A stretch of 64,000 bases of DNA, from the NCBI GenBank assembly GCA_903868145.1, contig CAIPTY010000051.1, positions 104,008 through 168,007 on the forward strand, in the 5' to 3' direction. This DNA comes from an uncultured Desulfuromonadales bacterium (GTDB lineage Bacteria; Desulfobacterota; Desulfuromonadia; Geobacterales; Pseudopelobacteraceae). The notes beneath the pieces were generated by a model that ran no database searches, was not told the origin of the DNA, and saw only the letters and a program-made list of their open reading frames with translations. Below, piece after piece: positions 1 to 7,739 of this stretch; the stretch's first letter is position 1, and each line of letters starts with the position of its first letter. A program made the position numbers and the translations under genes.

Positions 1-390
1 AACCTGAAAGGGCCGCGGATCAATAACCGCCAGCAGGCTCCCCCTGGTAACATTCTGACCCTCGCGGAAGCGAACCTCCATAAGCTGGCCGTCAACACGG
101 CTTCGCACCGTAACGTTGTTCAGGGGGGTCACCGAACCCAGACCGGTCAGGTAGAGATTCATATCACCCTTGCGTGCCGCCGCCACAAATACCGGCGTGG
201 GGAGGGATGAAGCTTTGGCGCCCCCCTTGCCGACTGCGGGTGATGAGGGGGCCTGTTGTTTTTTCCAGACGAAAAAGGCTGTGACCACAACCAGACAGAC
301 CAGTGTGATCCAGAACAACCGCTTTTTCAAGATTGCCCCCGTGGCGGACGGTGAATTCGATTCGCTTGATTCGTTGGCAGTTTCCGGCAT
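1..390 (-). CDS. mdtA: RND efflux periplasmic adaptor, MdtA-like (partial)
   Basis: The first 130 codons of a membrane-fusion protein read leftward and run off the window edge. A short cytoplasmic N-terminus is followed by one membrane anchor ([18 protein letters not shown], about residues 25-42), a low-complexity linker, and then the biotinyl/lipoyl-like hairpin start with [14 protein letters not shown] and IDPRPFQV. These motifs are typical of MdtA, the periplasmic adaptor that links an RND pump of the MdtBC type to TolC. The pump genes should lie to the left, outside the window. The ATG at 390 is chosen because it gives a normal anchor length. The ORF track misses it because no stop is in view. 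The family call is from recall of the conserved motifs. Confidence 0.85.
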   Translation of the reverse strand, partial: MPETANESSESNSPSATGAILKKRLFWITLVCLVVVTAFFVWKKQQAPSSPAVGKGGAKASSLPTPVFVAAARKGDMNLYLTGLGSVTPLNNVTVRSRVDGQLMEVRFREGQNVTRGSLLAVIDPRPFQV

Positions 391-469
391 GTTCGCTATC
401 CTCGATTCATAAATCTCTGCAACTTAGCAGGTGAGTCAGATGCCAATTGGAACAACAATCAGAACTTCA

Positions 470-571
470 TCACTTTCGGGTTTTAAAATACATAAACACC
501 GCGATCAAGACGGCGAAAAATACGAATGGGGCAAGTGCAAGTTTTATTGCGACCGGGTCTATGAGGTCCAT
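470..571 (-). CDS. possible 33-aa single-span membrane peptide
   Basis: An ATG preceded by GGAGACAGC opens a 33-codon frame, MDLIDPVAIKLALAP..., ending KTRK. It has one hydrophobic stretch (residues about 7-28) followed by a positively charged tail, the layout of an N-out/C-in single-span peptide. It sits between the aldehyde dehydrogenase and the mdtA-like gene on the same strand. I do not recognise a family. The good ribosome site and clean amphipathic layout argue for a real gene, but at this length chance cannot be excluded. The opposite-strand 82-aa ORF in the track has no coding signs. Confidence 0.4.
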   Translation of the reverse strand: MDLIDPVAIKLALAPFVFFAVLIAVFMYFKTRK

Positions 572-641
572 GCTGTCTCCCTGCAACTGAAATCAGGTCG
601 CCATCTTCGCTGTCGATGGCAGAGTGTTGTTGCAGAGCGCG

Positions 642-2096
642 TTAGATCCCACCCATGCAGAGGTACTTTACTTCGATGAACTCCTCGATGCCGTATTTCG
701 ACCCTTCCCGGCCGATGCCGGATTCCTTCATGCCGCCAAAGGGAGCCACCTCCGTTGAAATCAGTCCGGTGTTGATCCCCACCATGCCGTATTCCAGAGC
801 CTCGGCGACTTTCCAGACCCGCCTGATGTCGCTGCTGTAAAAGTAGGATGCCAGGCCGAATTCGGTGTCGTTGGCCATCCTGATAGCTTCGTCATCGCTG
901 TTGAACCTGAAGACAGGCGCCAGCGGACCAAAGGTTTCTTCCTTTGCCACCAGCATCTGCGAGGTGACATCGGTTAAAATCGTCGGCTCGAAAAAACTGC
1001 CCCCCAGCGCGTGGCGCTTCCCTCCCAGGGCAACCTTGGCCCCCTTGCTCAGTGCATCGCTGACATGCTCTTCAACCTTTTCCACCGCGGACATATCGAT
1101 CAGCGGCCCCTGCTGGAAATCGCCCGTGAGCCCGTCCCCCACCTTCATCTTCGCCACTGCTGCAATCAGCTTCTCCACAAAGGCATCATGGACGCTATCC
1201 TGGACGATCAAGCGGTTGGTGCAGACGCAGGTCTGGCCGGTGTTGCGGTACTTGGAGGCGATGGCGCCCTCGACGGCGGCATCCAGATTGGCATCATCGA
1301 AGACGATAAACGGCGCATTTCCGCCCAGCTCCAGCGAGACCTTTTTGACTGTGGCCGCACACTGTGCCATCAACTGCTTGCCGATCTCGGTGGAACCGGT
1401 AAAAGTAAGTTTGCGAACAATCGGGTTGGCGCACATTTCATTGCCGATGGCAGCGGCCGAGCCGGTAATGATATTGAACACACCCGCCGGAATCCCGGCC
1501 CGCTCGCCCAGTTCTGCCAGAGCCAGCGCCGAGAATGGTGTTGCGGTGGCCGGCTTTACCACCATGGTGCAGCCGGCGGCAAGAGCGGGACCCGCTTTGC
1601 GGGTAATCATGGCAGCCGGAAAATTCCAGGGGGTGATGGCAGCGCAGACGCCGATCGGCTCCTTGATCACCACGATCCGCTTGTCTGCCGCGTGACCGGG
1701 GATGGTGTCACCGTAGATCCGCTTCCCCTCTTCGGCAAACCACTCGATAAACGAGGCGGCATAAGCGATCTCACCCTTTGATTCGGCCAGCGGTTTGCCC
1801 TGCTCGGCGGTCATGATGACCGCCAGATCCTCCTGATTCGCCATGATCAATTCAAACCAGCGGCGCAGAACCGTCGATCGCTCCCTGGCCGTTCTCGCAC
1901 GCCAGGCGGGCAGCGCATTGTTGGCGGCCTCAATGGCACGACGCGTTTCAACGGTACCCATGCGGGGGATTGTCCCCAATGTGGCACCGGTTGCCGGATT
2001 TGTCACATCGATAGTGGCGCCGGTATCGGCTGCCAGCCATTGACCATCAAGATAGCAGAGTTGCTTCAACAGGCCGGGATCTTTGAGTATGCGCAT
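642..2096 (-). CDS. gabD: NAD(P)-dependent succinate-semialdehyde dehydrogenase
   Basis: A 484-aa aldehyde dehydrogenase of the GabD type, which oxidises succinate semialdehyde (or a similar aldehyde) to the acid with NAD(P)+. Visible family marks are [12 protein letters not shown] in the cofactor site, the [10 protein letters not shown] loop, the catalytic glutamate in [10 protein letters not shown] and the nucleophilic cysteine in GQTCVCTNR. The length is standard for the family. The ATG at 2096 has a strong GAGGAGG site. It is a cytoplasmic enzyme. No other GABA-shunt gene lies beside it, so the true substrate is not settled by context. It is divergent from the flavodiiron gene. Confidence 0.9.
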   Translation of the reverse strand: MRILKDPGLLKQLCYLDGQWLAADTGATIDVTNPATGATLGTIPRMGTVETRRAIEAANNALPAWRARTARERSTVLRRWFELIMANQEDLAVIMTAEQGKPLAESKGEIAYAASFIEWFAEEGKRIYGDTIPGHAADKRIVVIKEPIGVCAAITPWNFPAAMITRKAGPALAAGCTMVVKPATATPFSALALAELGERAGIPAGVFNIITGSAAAIGNEMCANPIVRKLTFTGSTEIGKQLMAQCAATVKKVSLELGGNAPFIVFDDANLDAAVEGAIASKYRNTGQTCVCTNRLIVQDSVHDAFVEKLIAAVAKMKVGDGLTGDFQQGPLIDMSAVEKVEEHVSDALSKGAKVALGGKRHALGGSFFEPTILTDVTSQMLVAKEETFGPLAPVFRFNSDDEAIRMANDTEFGLASYFYSSDIRRVWKVAEALEYGMVGINTGLISTEVAPFGGMKESGIGREGSKYGIEEFIEVKYLCMGGI

Positions 2097-2429
2097 CGCA
2101 CAAGCCTCCTCAAACAGAGTACGGGAAACAGCAGGGCTTTCATGTTTCAGAACGTGCCGCAGTTGTTCGTGGCTCGCTGGCTATCTATCTTTACTGAAAC
2201 AATCTGAATTAACGATGCGGATAATAATGAATAAGTCACATAATAACAAGCTGTTATTTATGTATTGGCACTCTGTGCGTTACTCAGGGGGCCGCTCGTG
2301 CCATTTATTTGAGGCTTGTGCGAGTTTTTCCGTTTTGCTATAGTGCCGAAGTAGACTACTCATAAATGATTCAGCCGACAGCGTCGTCGTGGCTCAGTGC
2401 TGTATAACGACGAAAAGGAGAGCATGTAC
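2097..2429. other. divergent intergenic region
   Basis: About 330 bases between the divergent aldehyde dehydrogenase and flavodiiron genes. It is AT-richer than the neighbours and carries a plausible sigma-70 promoter for the rightward gene (listed separately). The 86-aa ORF of the track here (2083-2343) has no codon bias or family resemblance. No repeat or RNA gene was seen. Confidence 0.6.
2316..2344 (+). promoter_or_regulatory. putative sigma-70 promoter of the flavodiiron gene
   Basis: TTGTGC and TATAGT are separated by 17 bases, about 85 bases upstream of the flavodiiron start. The -10 box matches five of six consensus positions and the -35 box three to four. This is a prediction from consensus only. 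Confidence 0.4.
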
Positions 2430-3623
2430 ATGCCACAAACTGTTGAAATAAAGCCGGGAATCCACTGGATCGGATCAGAAGATCCCGATCTGCGAACCTT
2501 CGATGATCTCTTTCCCACCGAGCACGGCACCACCTACAACGCCTATCTGGTCAAAGGGGCCGAAAAAACCGCCATCATCGACACGGTCAAGGCCAAACGT
2601 ACCGATGAATTCATGGACAAAGTCCGTTCGCTCGTTGATCCGGCCACCATCGACTACGTCGTCATCAATCACACCGAGCCGGATCATTCGGGAGCCCTGT
2701 CGTACCTTCTGGAACATTGCCCGAAGGCCACGGTGTTCCTGACCCCGGCCGCCAGGAACTTCCTCTCCAACCAGCTCCATAAACCGTTTACCTCCCAACT
2801 CGTCAAGGACGGCGACACCATCGATCTGGGCGGCAGAACCCTGCGGTTCATCATGGCTCCCTTCCTGCACTGGCCTGACACCATGTTTACCCGTCTGGAA
2901 GAGGAGAACATCCTCTTCTCCTGCGATGCCTTCGGTGCCCACTACTGCCGCCCCGGTTACATCTTCAACGATGAGGTGGATGATGTCACCCTGGCGCGCC
3001 AGTTCTATTTCGACACCATCTTCCGCCCGTTCAAGGACAAGGTGCTGAGCGCAGTGGAAAAGATCCGCCATGATGTGATCGACATGATCTGTCCCAGTCA
3101 CGGCCCGATCATCCGCAAGGATCCCTGGAAGGCCATCCAGCAGTTTGAAAACTGGAGCAAACCGACCTCGCAGGCGAAGAAGATTTTCATCCTGTACCTG
3201 TCACCCCACGGCAATACCGAGGCAATGGCCAATGCAGTGGCACAGGGAGCCTCCATCGACGGGGTCGAGGTCATCAGTTACCATACCAATCACCTGAGCA
3301 CTGCGGAACTCCGCAACCTGATGGAGGAGGCCAGCGCCTTTATCTTTGGAGTGCCGACCATTGCCCGCGACATCCCGCCCCCCATCTGGGAGCTATTCGC
3401 CTATCTCAACACCGTCAAGCTCAAGACCAATATTGCAGGTGTTTTCGGGAGTTACGGCTGGAGCGGTGAGGCCTGTAAAATGGCTGAAGACCGCCTCAAA
3501 GGCATCGGTTTCAAATTCCCGGTTCCGCCGGTTCGGGCCTGCTTCAAACCTTCAGCGGAGGCGCTGGAACAGTGCGAAGCTCTGGGAAGAGCAATTGCGG
3601 AAGAGGTCGCAAACAAAAACTGA
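2430..3623 (+). CDS. fprA: FprA-family A-type flavoprotein (flavodiiron protein)
   Basis: Flavodiiron proteins reduce O2 to water or NO to N2O using a diiron site and FMN, protecting anaerobes. The N-terminal metallo-beta-lactamase-like domain shows the iron ligands HTEPDH (about residues 81-86), a histidine in FLHWPD, an aspartate in SCDAFGAH and a histidine in CPSHGPI. The C-terminal flavodoxin domain starts with the FMN phosphate loop LSPHGNTEAM (about residue 255). There is no rubredoxin or flavin reductase fusion, so it is the minimal class A form. The track starts at 2397, but the AAGGAG at 2415 best serves the ATG at 2430 (nine-base spacing); ATG 2424 is possible. A strong terminator follows. 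Confidence 0.93.
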   Translation: MPQTVEIKPGIHWIGSEDPDLRTFDDLFPTEHGTTYNAYLVKGAEKTAIIDTVKAKRTDEFMDKVRSLVDPATIDYVVINHTEPDHSGALSYLLEHCPKATVFLTPAARNFLSNQLHKPFTSQLVKDGDTIDLGGRTLRFIMAPFLHWPDTMFTRLEEENILFSCDAFGAHYCRPGYIFNDEVDDVTLARQFYFDTIFRPFKDKVLSAVEKIRHDVIDMICPSHGPIIRKDPWKAIQQFENWSKPTSQAKKIFILYLSPHGNTEAMANAVAQGASIDGVEVISYHTNHLSTAELRNLMEEASAFIFGVPTIARDIPPPIWELFAYLNTVKLKTNIAGVFGSYGWSGEACKMAEDRLKGIGFKFPVPPVRACFKPSAEALEQCEALGRAIAEEVANKN

Positions 3624-3652
3624 GCGTGATTCTGATACCTGTTTCCTCCCTG

Positions 3653-3685
3653 AAAAGGCGGCTGAAAAGCCGCCTTTTCCCTTTT
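3653..3685 (+). terminator. rho-independent terminator after the flavodiiron gene
   Basis: An 11-bp perfect stem, AAAAGGCGGCT with AGCCGCCTTTT, closes a GAAA tetraloop and runs into a T-rich stretch 30 bases after the stop codon. Confidence 0.92.
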
Positions 3686-3732
3686 TAAACCGCCCCACAA
3701 AAAAACCAGCCACTTACCTCGACCAATAAAAA

Positions 3733-3766
3733 AGGCACCTACAATTCAACGTAAGTGCCTGTTTTT
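3733..3766. terminator. bidirectional hairpin, probable former tRNA-Ser terminator
   Basis: AGGCAC and GTGCCT arms (with three extra pairs) are flanked by A and T runs on both sides. On the minus strand it immediately follows the tRNA-Ser 3'-end remnant at 3771-3791, so before the element inserted it was probably the tRNA-Ser terminator. That history is inferred. Confidence 0.6.
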
Positions 3767-3770
3767 ATTA

Positions 3771-3791
3771 TGGCGAAGGTGAGATTCTAAC
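3771..3791 (-). repeat. putative att remnant: degraded copy of tRNA-Ser 3' end
   Basis: TGGCGAAGGTGAGATTCTAAC repeats the first bases of the tRNA-Ser 3' end at 11567 (TGGCG-GAG-AAGGTGAGATTC-GAAC), in the same orientation, apart from a 3-base gap and one substitution. It includes the CCA-end complement. Direct duplication of a tRNA 3' end at the far end of an integrase-bearing segment is the usual product of site-specific integration, so this marks the left end of the element. Confidence 0.72.
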
Positions 3792-3979
3792 AGAGCTGTT
3801 AAACATTTAATATTATTATGTTTAATAATTTGTCAAGTTACTCAACACCCCCAAAAGCGCCCCTAAATGATAATCATAAAAATAAAAAGGGTTTTAGGAT
3901 ATGGCCTCGATTATAGACGGGCTTAAGGGGGAGCCAGGCCGATCAATCCCCGTTTTTTTTTGGGGGGGGTGGTCTGGCC
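3792..3979. other. left-end non-coding region of the integrative element
   Basis: An AT-rich stretch between the left att remnant and the resolvase stop. It holds an inverted pair TTAAACAT/ATGTTTAA (3799-3825), one copy of the arm-like 11-mer, and a run of nine T followed by eight G (3953-3969) inside a weak hairpin. No gene is seen; the 61-aa track ORF at 3901 is not supported. Confidence 0.5.
3846..3856 (-). repeat. arm-type site candidate, left end (CACCCCCAAAA)
   Basis: The 11-mer CACCCCCAAAA occurs here and three more times (two of them inverted) at 11401-11457, just upstream of the integrase at the opposite end of the element. Repeats shared by both arms of an att site are typical of integrase arm-binding sites. 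This is inferred from position and identity only. Confidence 0.5.
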
Positions 3980-4537
3980 TCATGCTGTCTTGGCTTCCTT
4001 CGCGATCCTGTAGACGCTTGCAACTCCGATGTTCAAGGTATCAGCAACCGCCTGTTTGGTCAAGCCCTGCTGTATCAGTTCCATAACCTTCCCGGCTTGT
4101 GCTTTGGCTGTCGCTTTTCGGCCTGTGTACTTCCCGGCCTTCTTTGCGATCTCGACACCTTCCTTTTGACGTTCAAGCATCATCTCTCTTTCAAACTGAC
4201 CGATTGCCGCAAGCATGGAGAGCATGAGCTTGCCTGTAGGTGTTGACGTGTTCAGGTTGATATTCAAGACCTTGAAGGCAACACCCTTCTTTTCCAGGCT
4301 GTCAACGATGGTCAACAGGTGCGCCGTACTCCGTGCGATCCTGTCCAGCTTACAGACAGTCACAGTGTCACCTTCCCGGCAATAGTCAAGCATGGCTGCA
4401 AGTTCGGGACGGTCAACCTTAACGCCGCTTGCCGTTTCCTGATATATCTTGTCACAGGCTGCCGACTTCAACTGTTCCAATTGTGATTCAAGATTCTGGC
4501 CTGAAGTGCTTACCCTTGCATATCCGATTGTCGCCAT
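3980..4537 (-). CDS. serine recombinase (resolvase/invertase family)
   Basis: A 185-aa resolvase. The catalytic domain opens with IGYARVSTSGQ, containing the nucleophilic serine, followed by VCKLDRIARS with the catalytic arginines and the long helix E region (GQFEREMMLERQKEG). The C-terminus carries a Hin-like helix-turn-helix (KQAVADTLNIGVASVYRI). It cuts and rejoins DNA at a dyad site, for example to resolve multimers or invert a segment. The track start at 4594 is too early: ATG 4537 has a GGGGG site and gives the family-standard N-terminus. A cluster of TGATAG/CTATCA repeats lies directly upstream. It is the last gene of the leftward integrative element. Confidence 0.93.
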   Translation of the reverse strand: MATIGYARVSTSGQNLESQLEQLKSAACDKIYQETASGVKVDRPELAAMLDYCREGDTVTVCKLDRIARSTAHLLTIVDSLEKKGVAFKVLNINLNTSTPTGKLMLSMLAAIGQFEREMMLERQKEGVEIAKKAGKYTGRKATAKAQAGKVMELIQQGLTKQAVADTLNIGVASVYRIAKEAKTA

Positions 4538-4553
4538 AATTACCCCCTTTTGC

Positions 4554-4707
4554 CTATCAATAGATTTTAAGATAAGCTGATAATAAACTATCAAAACACA
4601 AAAATCAATCCTTTTGATAGATTATTTTGATAGTTTGAAAATCTATCATACAGGCATGGTCTATTGATATGATGTTTTTGATTGCTGGCTTTGAAGTTTG
4701 ACTATCA
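4554..4707. promoter_or_regulatory. putative res site: cluster of CTATCA/TGATAG repeats
   Basis: Six exact copies of CTATCA or its complement occur in about 155 AT-rich bases: 4554, 4588, 4615, 4628, 4643 and 4702. Two form inverted pairs: CTATCAAAA...TTTTGATAG (4588-4620, 33 bp) and TGATAG...CTATCA (4628-4648, 21 bp). Paired inverted sites next to a serine resolvase gene are what a res locus and its own promoter control look like. Site boundaries and the crossover point cannot be set by eye. Confidence 0.6.
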
Positions 4708-4909
4708 GAATAAAAGCAGGTGGCTTTTTGGTAGAAAAATCATTCCGTCAATTCCGCTTAATCCGGTTCGAGATTTTGACTTTTACACAAAAACAGCGAC
4801 AAGACACAGCACAGGCATAGCGTGAACTATTGCAATCATTGAGGCCACGGCGCTTTTTTTGAGTATTGAAAAAAGGTAACTAAATACTTTTTTTACACGG
4901 TCTTTCGAT
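4708..4909. other. non-coding stretch in the integrative element
   Basis: About 200 bases with no supported gene on either strand. A weak rightward terminator-like hairpin (AGTATT...AATACT followed by seven T) lies at 4862-4895. Nothing else was recognised. Confidence 0.45.
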
Positions 4910-4941
4910 AAACGAAAAGGGGGGAGCGCAATCTCTCCCCC
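4910..4941 (-). terminator. rho-independent terminator of the leftward element operon
   Basis: On the minus strand, GGGGGAG and CTCCCCC form a seven-pair GC stem with an eight-base loop, then CTTTTCGTTT. It lies about 80 bases past the stop of the 53-aa ORF, so it would end the long leftward transcript before the resolvase unit. Confidence 0.6.
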
Positions 4942-5019
4942 TGATTATCTGCCGGATTCATCCCCAGGCTTCCAAAATTCGTTTCTAACGGGCTTTCTCG
5001 ATACCGTCAATGGCACAGG

Positions 5020-5181
5020 CTATGCCACTTTGTTTTTCAGCTCGTTTTCCCCCTTCAGCTCTTTGATTTTGTCCTGATCCCGTTCAAGACGTTCCTGAAG
5101 CATCGCAATCATTTTTTCAATACCGTCAACCCTGCCGGTTAAGAAAATGATCTTTGCGGCAATTTGGCTTTTGTTGTTCAT
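5020..5181 (-). CDS. small coiled-coil protein, 53 aa
   Basis: A frame below the track's size limit, MNNKSQIAAKIIFL... ending NELKNKVA. The ATG at 5181 follows AAAGGA. Residues about 17-50 are rich in heptad-spaced I, L and M with E, K, R and D, which suggests a short amphipathic or coiled-coil helix. It belongs to the leftward small-gene run of the element. No family recognised. The stop overlaps a small inverted repeat (TGGCACAGGCTATGCCAC). Confidence 0.5.
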   Translation of the reverse strand: MNNKSQIAAKIIFLTGRVDGIEKMIAMLQERLERDQDKIKELKGENELKNKVA

Positions 5182-5284
5182 GTGCAATCATCCTTTCCCC
5201 CAAAGTGAACTGCCGGAGGTTGATTGTGTTCTTATCTGTGCTTCAAAATTTTCTGCAAGTTTGGTCATAACTTGCTTTGCAAGG

Positions 5285-5557
5285 TTATCTGCATAGCCTA
5301 AGCAGCATGGCCTGCTCTTCACGGATTTGATCCTTTGCAAAACGTGTTGCAATAGCACTAAGCCGCGCCCGTGGTATCAGTTCGTAATAGCGCCCGTCAA
5401 CTTGGATTTCCAGCACGGGCACCTTGCCTTTGCAATTTTTGGATTTCTGGACATTCTGCAAGCTTTGAATAATTTTATCAGGCACAGCCAGGGAAACCCT
5501 TTCAGCGTAGAAATAGTCACTGTCACGGGCAAACACTGGTGATTTGTATTTACTCAT
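5285..5557 (-). CDS. hypothetical protein of integrative element, 90 aa
   Basis: Starts MSKYKSPVFARDSDYFYAER. The ATG overlaps the stop of the upstream 118-aa gene (ATGA) and sits behind AAGGGAAAAACG, so the two are translationally coupled. The middle (VLEIQVDGRYYELIPRARL) looks like a small beta-rich unit and the end is helical and charged. No membrane span, signal or known motif was seen. The close coupling suggests the two products may act together, but no function is proposed. Confidence 0.65.
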   Translation of the reverse strand: MSKYKSPVFARDSDYFYAERVSLAVPDKIIQSLQNVQKSKNCKGKVPVLEIQVDGRYYELIPRARLSAIATRFAKDQIREEQAMLLRLCR

Positions 5558-5906
5558 CGTTTTTCCCTTCCATCAGCCACAGAATTTCAGCCATTGTCCT
5601 TTGTGCTACAGCCGGGTCAAACTGCACTTGAATTTTGAGAGTAGCCCCCAGGTAGTAGATGAAATCACGGACAAGGATAGACTTGCTCAATGCCCCCAGT
5701 TTTTCATTCTTCAGGTTTTTGTACTGTGGATAGCCAGTACGGACACGGTTGATGGTTTCCTCGGCTTTTTCTTCCTCGGCCTGCAAACGTTGCTCTTCAA
5801 GAATTTCTGCCTGTAGCTTTTCAATCCTCTTTGCCCTGCCTGACTTTCCAGCCGGTTCAACTTGGCTGCCAACCGATAAAACGAATGGATCAACGTTTCT
5901 CATCAT
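5550..5906 (-). CDS. hypothetical protein with central coiled coil, 118 aa
   Basis: Two adjacent ATGs at the start follow AAAAGGAGAAAATCAG, a strong site. Residues about 20-50 (RAKRIEKLQAEILEEQRLQAEEEKAEE, in part) form a highly charged helix likely to be a coiled coil; the rest is mixed helical (LGALSKSILVRDFIYYLGATL). It is followed by the 90-aa gene with an 8-base overlap. I do not recognise a family. Confidence 0.65.
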   Translation of the reverse strand: MMRNVDPFVLSVGSQVEPAGKSGRAKRIEKLQAEILEEQRLQAEEEKAEETINRVRTGYPQYKNLKNEKLGALSKSILVRDFIYYLGATLKIQVQFDPAVAQRTMAEILWLMEGKNDE

Positions 5907-5927
5907 CTGATTTTCTCCTTTTGATTG

Positions 5928-6122
5928 TTAGGTGTGCCCCCTAAACTCAGGATTCGTCATCTCGCAAGGGGTCTTTTCATCCTTGAATGCGTCGCACAAA
6001 CACACAGGAATCTTGCCGCCGATATAGCCCCCCGCTGAAAATTCCCTTGAAAAGAGCTGATTTTCAAGGCTCCCCAGGGCAAGGGGCAAATTGTTTGTGC
6101 GCCCCAGGGAGTTGCAACATTT
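5928..6122 (-). other. open frame continuing past the stop of the 97-aa gene
   Basis: Directly after the TAA of the next gene (6123-6125) the same frame stays open for 64 codons to a TAA at 5928. It reads ...REFSAGGYIGGKIPVCLCDAFKDEK and has five cysteines. There is no ATG with a ribosome site; TTG or GTG starts would be weak. It may be a small gene with a non-ATG start, a decayed C-terminal half of the upstream gene, or readthrough. Confidence 0.28.
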
Positions 6123-6416
6123 TTAAGGAATCAATGGATTTTCTTTTGCTCCCTTCTCCAGTGCCGGAATCAAAGGTTCATCTTCCGGCAATAGCGGATT
6201 CTTGCCGCTGTCACTGACAGCCCGCTGCAGTTCAAGGGTTTTCTGCGTCTTTCCCTCTTCCGGCAATATCCCGGTGAAACTGTCTTTTCTGAAAACTTTC
6301 ATGCTGTTGTTCCTTTCTTGTGGTTTGGTGTTTGCCCGTTCATCAATACCCCGCTTCAATCTGCCGAAGCGTGAAGCATCACGGACTTTGAACTTAAAAA
6401 CAAAGTTGCCTGCCAT
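6123..6416 (-). CDS. hypothetical protein of integrative element, 97 aa
   Basis: Starts MAGNFVFKFKVRDASRFGRLKRG behind GGGGGAAAGA, only about 20 bases after the helicase gene, so probably cotranscribed with it. The N-terminal 30 residues are basic, with a short beta-strand-like start; the rest is polar and proline-rich (NPLLPEDEPLIP...). An internal ATG (residue 39) also has a good AAAGGA site. No family recognised. See the open frame that continues past its stop. Confidence 0.6.
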   Translation of the reverse strand: MAGNFVFKFKVRDASRFGRLKRGIDERANTKPQERNNSMKVFRKDSFTGILPEEGKTQKTLELQRAVSDSGKNPLLPEDEPLIPALEKGAKENPLIP

Positions 6417-6437
6417 TCTTTCCCCCTGACAGAATCC

Positions 6438-7739
6438 TTAAAATGGTAAGTCCGGTTCGCCTTTGCCGGCCTTGCGTTCATACGGTTTGCACTCCCCAAA
6501 CCGCAGGCAAGAGCGGTCAAGTGCAATCTCGAAAATGTTACCCGCAGGCCCGTTGCGGTTTTTCAGAATTTTCAGCAAAAGCCGCCGATCTTCTGACTGC
6601 CAAAGCCCCAGCATGAAATCCGCCGCCGCTTCAATATCTCCCGATCCCTTTGCTGCATCGGCTTCCATTTCCCGCTTATTGCCGGGAGCGTATGCCCTCG
6701 AAGTCTGGGAAAGCAGGACAACAGGAACATTCAGGGACTTGGCAAGATTCTTTGTCTCAATGGCGGTGTGCTGTATCCGTTCGTATGGATCTCTGCCAAC
6801 AGCCGCCACAAGCCCCAGGTAATCAATTCCTATGCCGCCGATCTCCCCGTATTTAAGCCGTGCCTGTTCCACAAAAGCGCCGATCTTTTCTAGGGAAAGC
6901 CGGGAGCGGTCAACTACAATCAATTTTTTTGCCGCTTCATGTTCAACGAGCGCCCGCCCGTCACGGTAAGCCCGCTCTACCTGCCTGCCGGTCAAGCCGG
7001 TTGTCTGCATGGTTTCTCGTTCAAACAGTTTTGCCGCTGACATTTCCAAACTGAAAAAGATGTAGTACAGCCCCGTTTCCATTGCGTTCTGTAGCAGCAT
7101 CCAGTACAGGAGCGCCGTCTTGAAGGTGCCGCTATAAGCTGCCAGGGTAATAACCTCCCCAGGCGCACAGCCGCGCAGGTGTTCGTCAACAGGGGGAAAT
7201 TTTGTAAGGAAACGCAGGCGGTCAATGTCTTTGATGTAATCGGAATAACGCCGCTGTCGTTCCTGCCAGGTAAGCAGCTCCCCGGCCTTTGTGTTCATCA
7301 CTTCCCCGGCTAGGCCAACAGCCGCCGCCCTCAACTCATCGCAGGTATCGGCAAGCGGTTTTTCCATATCCCAGAAACCGCCGACAATTTTTCTAAAATG
7401 CATGATCCCCGGTTGTCGCCGCAGGTATGCATCACGGACACGACCAATGTAATAATTTGCGTTTGCAGCCGTTGGCACGTAGTCAACCAATTCAGCCAGG
7501 TACGCCGCCCCGCCACACTGGTCAAGCTCTCCCCGGTTCTTCAACAAGCCGGAAACTGAAACAAGGTCAATCGGTTCTTTGCGGTGTGCCAGGTCTTTCA
7601 TAGCGGCATCAATCAGCCGGTGCGCCTCTTTGTAGAAAGCCTCTGGGGGAAGGTCGCACGTTTTGATAACGGCATCGTCAATAAACCTCGCCCCCAGCAC
7701 AGCCTTTTCAGCATCATTGTCATCAGGAAGGGGTTTCAT
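6438..7739 (-). CDS. DnaB-like replicative helicase of the integrative element
   Basis: A 433-aa hexameric-helicase homologue. The N-terminal domain is the DnaB collar type (DAEKAVLGARFIDDAV; VSGLLKNRGELDQCGGAAYL). The RecA-like domain has a divergent Walker A, AAYSGTFKTA (about residues 200-209), a Walker B IGIDYLGLV, and the H4-like segment with SQTSRAYAPGNKREM and GDIEAAADFMLGLW. It would unwind DNA at the element's replication fork. The start used is ATG 7739, behind AAGGAACAGGCTG and overlapping the initiator gene by 17 bases; the track's 7820 start has no such support. Pairing with the gene upstream is the usual phage initiator-helicase arrangement. Confidence 0.88.
   Translation of the reverse strand: MKPLPDDNDAEKAVLGARFIDDAVIKTCDLPPEAFYKEAHRLIDAAMKDLAHRKEPIDLVSVSGLLKNRGELDQCGGAAYLAELVDYVPTAANANYYIGRVRDAYLRRQPGIMHFRKIVGGFWDMEKPLADTCDELRAAAVGLAGEVMNTKAGELLTWQERQRRYSDYIKDIDRLRFLTKFPPVDEHLRGCAPGEVITLAAYSGTFKTALLYWMLLQNAMETGLYYIFFSLEMSAAKLFERETMQTTGLTGRQVERAYRDGRALVEHEAAKKLIVVDRSRLSLEKIGAFVEQARLKYGEIGGIGIDYLGLVAAVGRDPYERIQHTAIETKNLAKSLNVPVVLLSQTSRAYAPGNKREMEADAAKGSGDIEAAADFMLGLWQSEDRRLLLKILKNRNGPAGNIFEIALDRSCLRFGECKPYERKAGKGEPDLPF

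Noticed and set aside
431-679. 82-aa plus-strand ORF near the left end
   Set aside because: No ribosome site, no recognisable motif, and it lies opposite the better-supported 33-aa peptide.
865-1695. 276-aa and 256-aa plus-strand ORFs
   Set aside because: Antisense to the aldehyde dehydrogenase, with low-complexity serine/alanine-rich translation.
4861-4895. Rightward terminator-like hairpin with seven T
   Set aside because: No rightward gene precedes it within the element; kept only as a remark.
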